From: Trinickia terrae
GTDB lineage: Bacteria > Pseudomonadota > Gammaproteobacteria > Burkholderiales > Burkholderiaceae
NCBI RefSeq assembly: GCF_005144415.1
Contig: NZ_SWJE01000001.1
Span: forward strand, 186,001-250,000
Direction: 5' to 3'
Length of the DNA: 64,000 nt
Below are positions 63,314 through 64,000 of the stretch, one piece after another. The notes beneath the pieces were generated by a model that saw nothing but the letters and a program-made list of their open reading frames with translations, searched no databases and was not told where the DNA came from. The translations under genes and the position numbers were made by a program. How positions within the stretch are numbered: position 1 is the stretch's first letter; each line of letters begins with the position of its first letter.

Positions 63314-64000
63314 ATGTCTTTTTCCGGCAGGTTGTCAGTCAAGCTGGCGGCCGCATGCGCCGTCCTGGGCGCAGCGCTTGGCGCCGCCGCCGCGCATGCG
63401 GAACCGGTCACGTTGAACATCGTCGACGTCGCGGGCGATCTGCAGCTCACGCAGAAGGGCTTCGAGGCGTTCAAGGCGAAGTATCCGAATCTGGTATCCG
63501 GCATTACGTATACCAACGCGCCAGCCCCGCAGCTGCCGGGCAAGATCAAGGCGATGCAGGCGGCGGGCCGCTCGGATATCGACCTTGTCCTGACCGGCAC
63601 CGATGCGCTTGCCGCGGGCATCGAGCAGAACCTCTGGCTGAAGCTGCTGCCCGACAACGCCGGCGCATTCCCGGGCTTGCTCGACAAATACGCGCCAGGG
63701 CCGCGCAAGATGCAGGATCTTGCGCAGGGCTACGGCATCGAGGTCGCGTATATGCCGGCCGGTCCGCTCGTCGAATACAACCCCGCGAAGGTCGGCGATC
63801 CGCCGAAGACGCCCGAGCAGCTGCTGCAATGGTGCAAGGCGCATCCGAACAAGCTGATCTACGCGCGTCCCGCCAACTCCGGCCCCGGGCGCACGTTCCT
63901 GATGGGCTTGCCCTACGTGCTCGGCGACAAGAACCCGCAAGACCCGATCAACGGCTGGGACAAGACTTGGGCGTTTCTCAAGGCGCTGAACGATTGCATC
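63314..64000 (+). CDS. ABC transporter solute-binding protein (partial, runs off the window)
   Basis: ATG at 63314 behind GAGGAGATGCA opens a frame that is still open at the window end (229 codons). The signal peptide is LAAACAVLGAALGAAAAHA. The mature part resembles extracellular solute-binding family 1 proteins: VTLNIVDVAGDLQLTQKGFE, AFKAKYPNLVSGITYTNAPA, GRSDIDLVLTGTDALAAGIE and LAQGYGIEVAYMPAGPLVEY. The permease and ATPase genes are expected downstream. The gene is 188 bp past the DapA-like relic and probably part of the same former operon. Confidence 0.85.
   Translation, partial: MSFSGRLSVKLAAACAVLGAALGAAAAHAEPVTLNIVDVAGDLQLTQKGFEAFKAKYPNLVSGITYTNAPAPQLPGKIKAMQAAGRSDIDLVLTGTDALAAGIEQNLWLKLLPDNAGAFPGLLDKYAPGPRKMQDLAQGYGIEVAYMPAGPLVEYNPAKVGDPPKTPEQLLQWCKAHPNKLIYARPANSGPGRTFLMGLPYVLGDKNPQDPINGWDKTWAFLKALNDCI

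Overview
The window is high-GC proteobacterial DNA that looks like a secondary-replicon or accessory region of Burkholderia sensu lato (Burkholderiales). The support is benzoate (benABCD), gentisate and Hpa-type aromatic catabolism, many LysR/IclR/GntR regulators, an H-NS-like protein and very G/C-rich third codon positions. The species cannot be named from the sequence. No rRNA, intact tRNA, CRISPR array, integrase or replication origin is visible.

Left third (about 0-31 kb, visibly less extreme in third-position G/C). 0.04-13.1 kb holds a compact catabolic cluster on the + strand: a beta-keto-acid cleavage enzyme, a two-component flavin monooxygenase with its reductase, an NTF2-like protein, a carboxymuconolactone-decarboxylase-like protein, an ornithine-cyclodeaminase/mu-crystallin-like protein, a gentisate-type bicupin dioxygenase, the Hpa lower pathway (HpaH hydratase, HpaI aldolase, succinate-semialdehyde dehydrogenase), an aromatic aldehyde dehydrogenase, an SDR alcohol dehydrogenase and an outer-membrane channel, followed by a LysR gene. 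I do not recognise the whole as a described pathway. 14.2-17.5 kb is a minus-strand gentisate operon (gentisate 1,2-dioxygenase, aromatic-ring monooxygenase, FAH-type hydrolase). 17.6-24.1 kb has a citrate-synthase-like protein with a DNA-binding N-terminus, a LysR regulator, and a divergent set of electrophile-type enzymes (old yellow enzyme, GST, pirin, isochorismatase-like hydrolase, SDR). 24.3-31 kb has two chemoreceptors, a periplasmic binding protein overlapping the second receptor, a P450 and an outer-membrane barrel.

Middle (31-37.3 kb). A lipoprotein subtilisin, an IS3-family transposase remnant, an H-NS-like gene, a two-gene operon of small proteins downstream of an isolated LexA-box-like site, an ACT-domain protein, an HtrA protease and a TonB-like protein. 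A 3' tRNA fragment (most like tRNA-Pro) at 37.23-37.28 kb may be an attachment-site scar.

Right part (37.3-64 kb). A seven-gene minus-strand operon with overlapping or abutting genes encodes a polyamine/opine-type ABC transporter and a three-subunit amine/opine-type dehydrogenase, with a divergent IclR gene. Then come a lone periplasmic binding protein, an MFS permease, benABCD with a divergent BenM/CatM-type LysR, a class C beta-lactamase, two small unknown genes, and a signalling block (binding protein, small protein, hybrid kinase, second kinase with an N-terminal receiver, NarL-type regulator). The window closes with a GntR regulator, a decayed dihydrodipicolinate-synthase-family gene and the start of an ABC solute-binding protein gene.

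Two features cut across regions. A hairpin-plus-ribosome-binding-site repeat occurs in three copies, each directly in front of an aromatic-catabolism gene (9.6, 16.35 and 50.5 kb); the third copy also encodes the C-terminal tail of BenA. Several near-perfect palindromes lie between divergent or leading genes and are good operator candidates.
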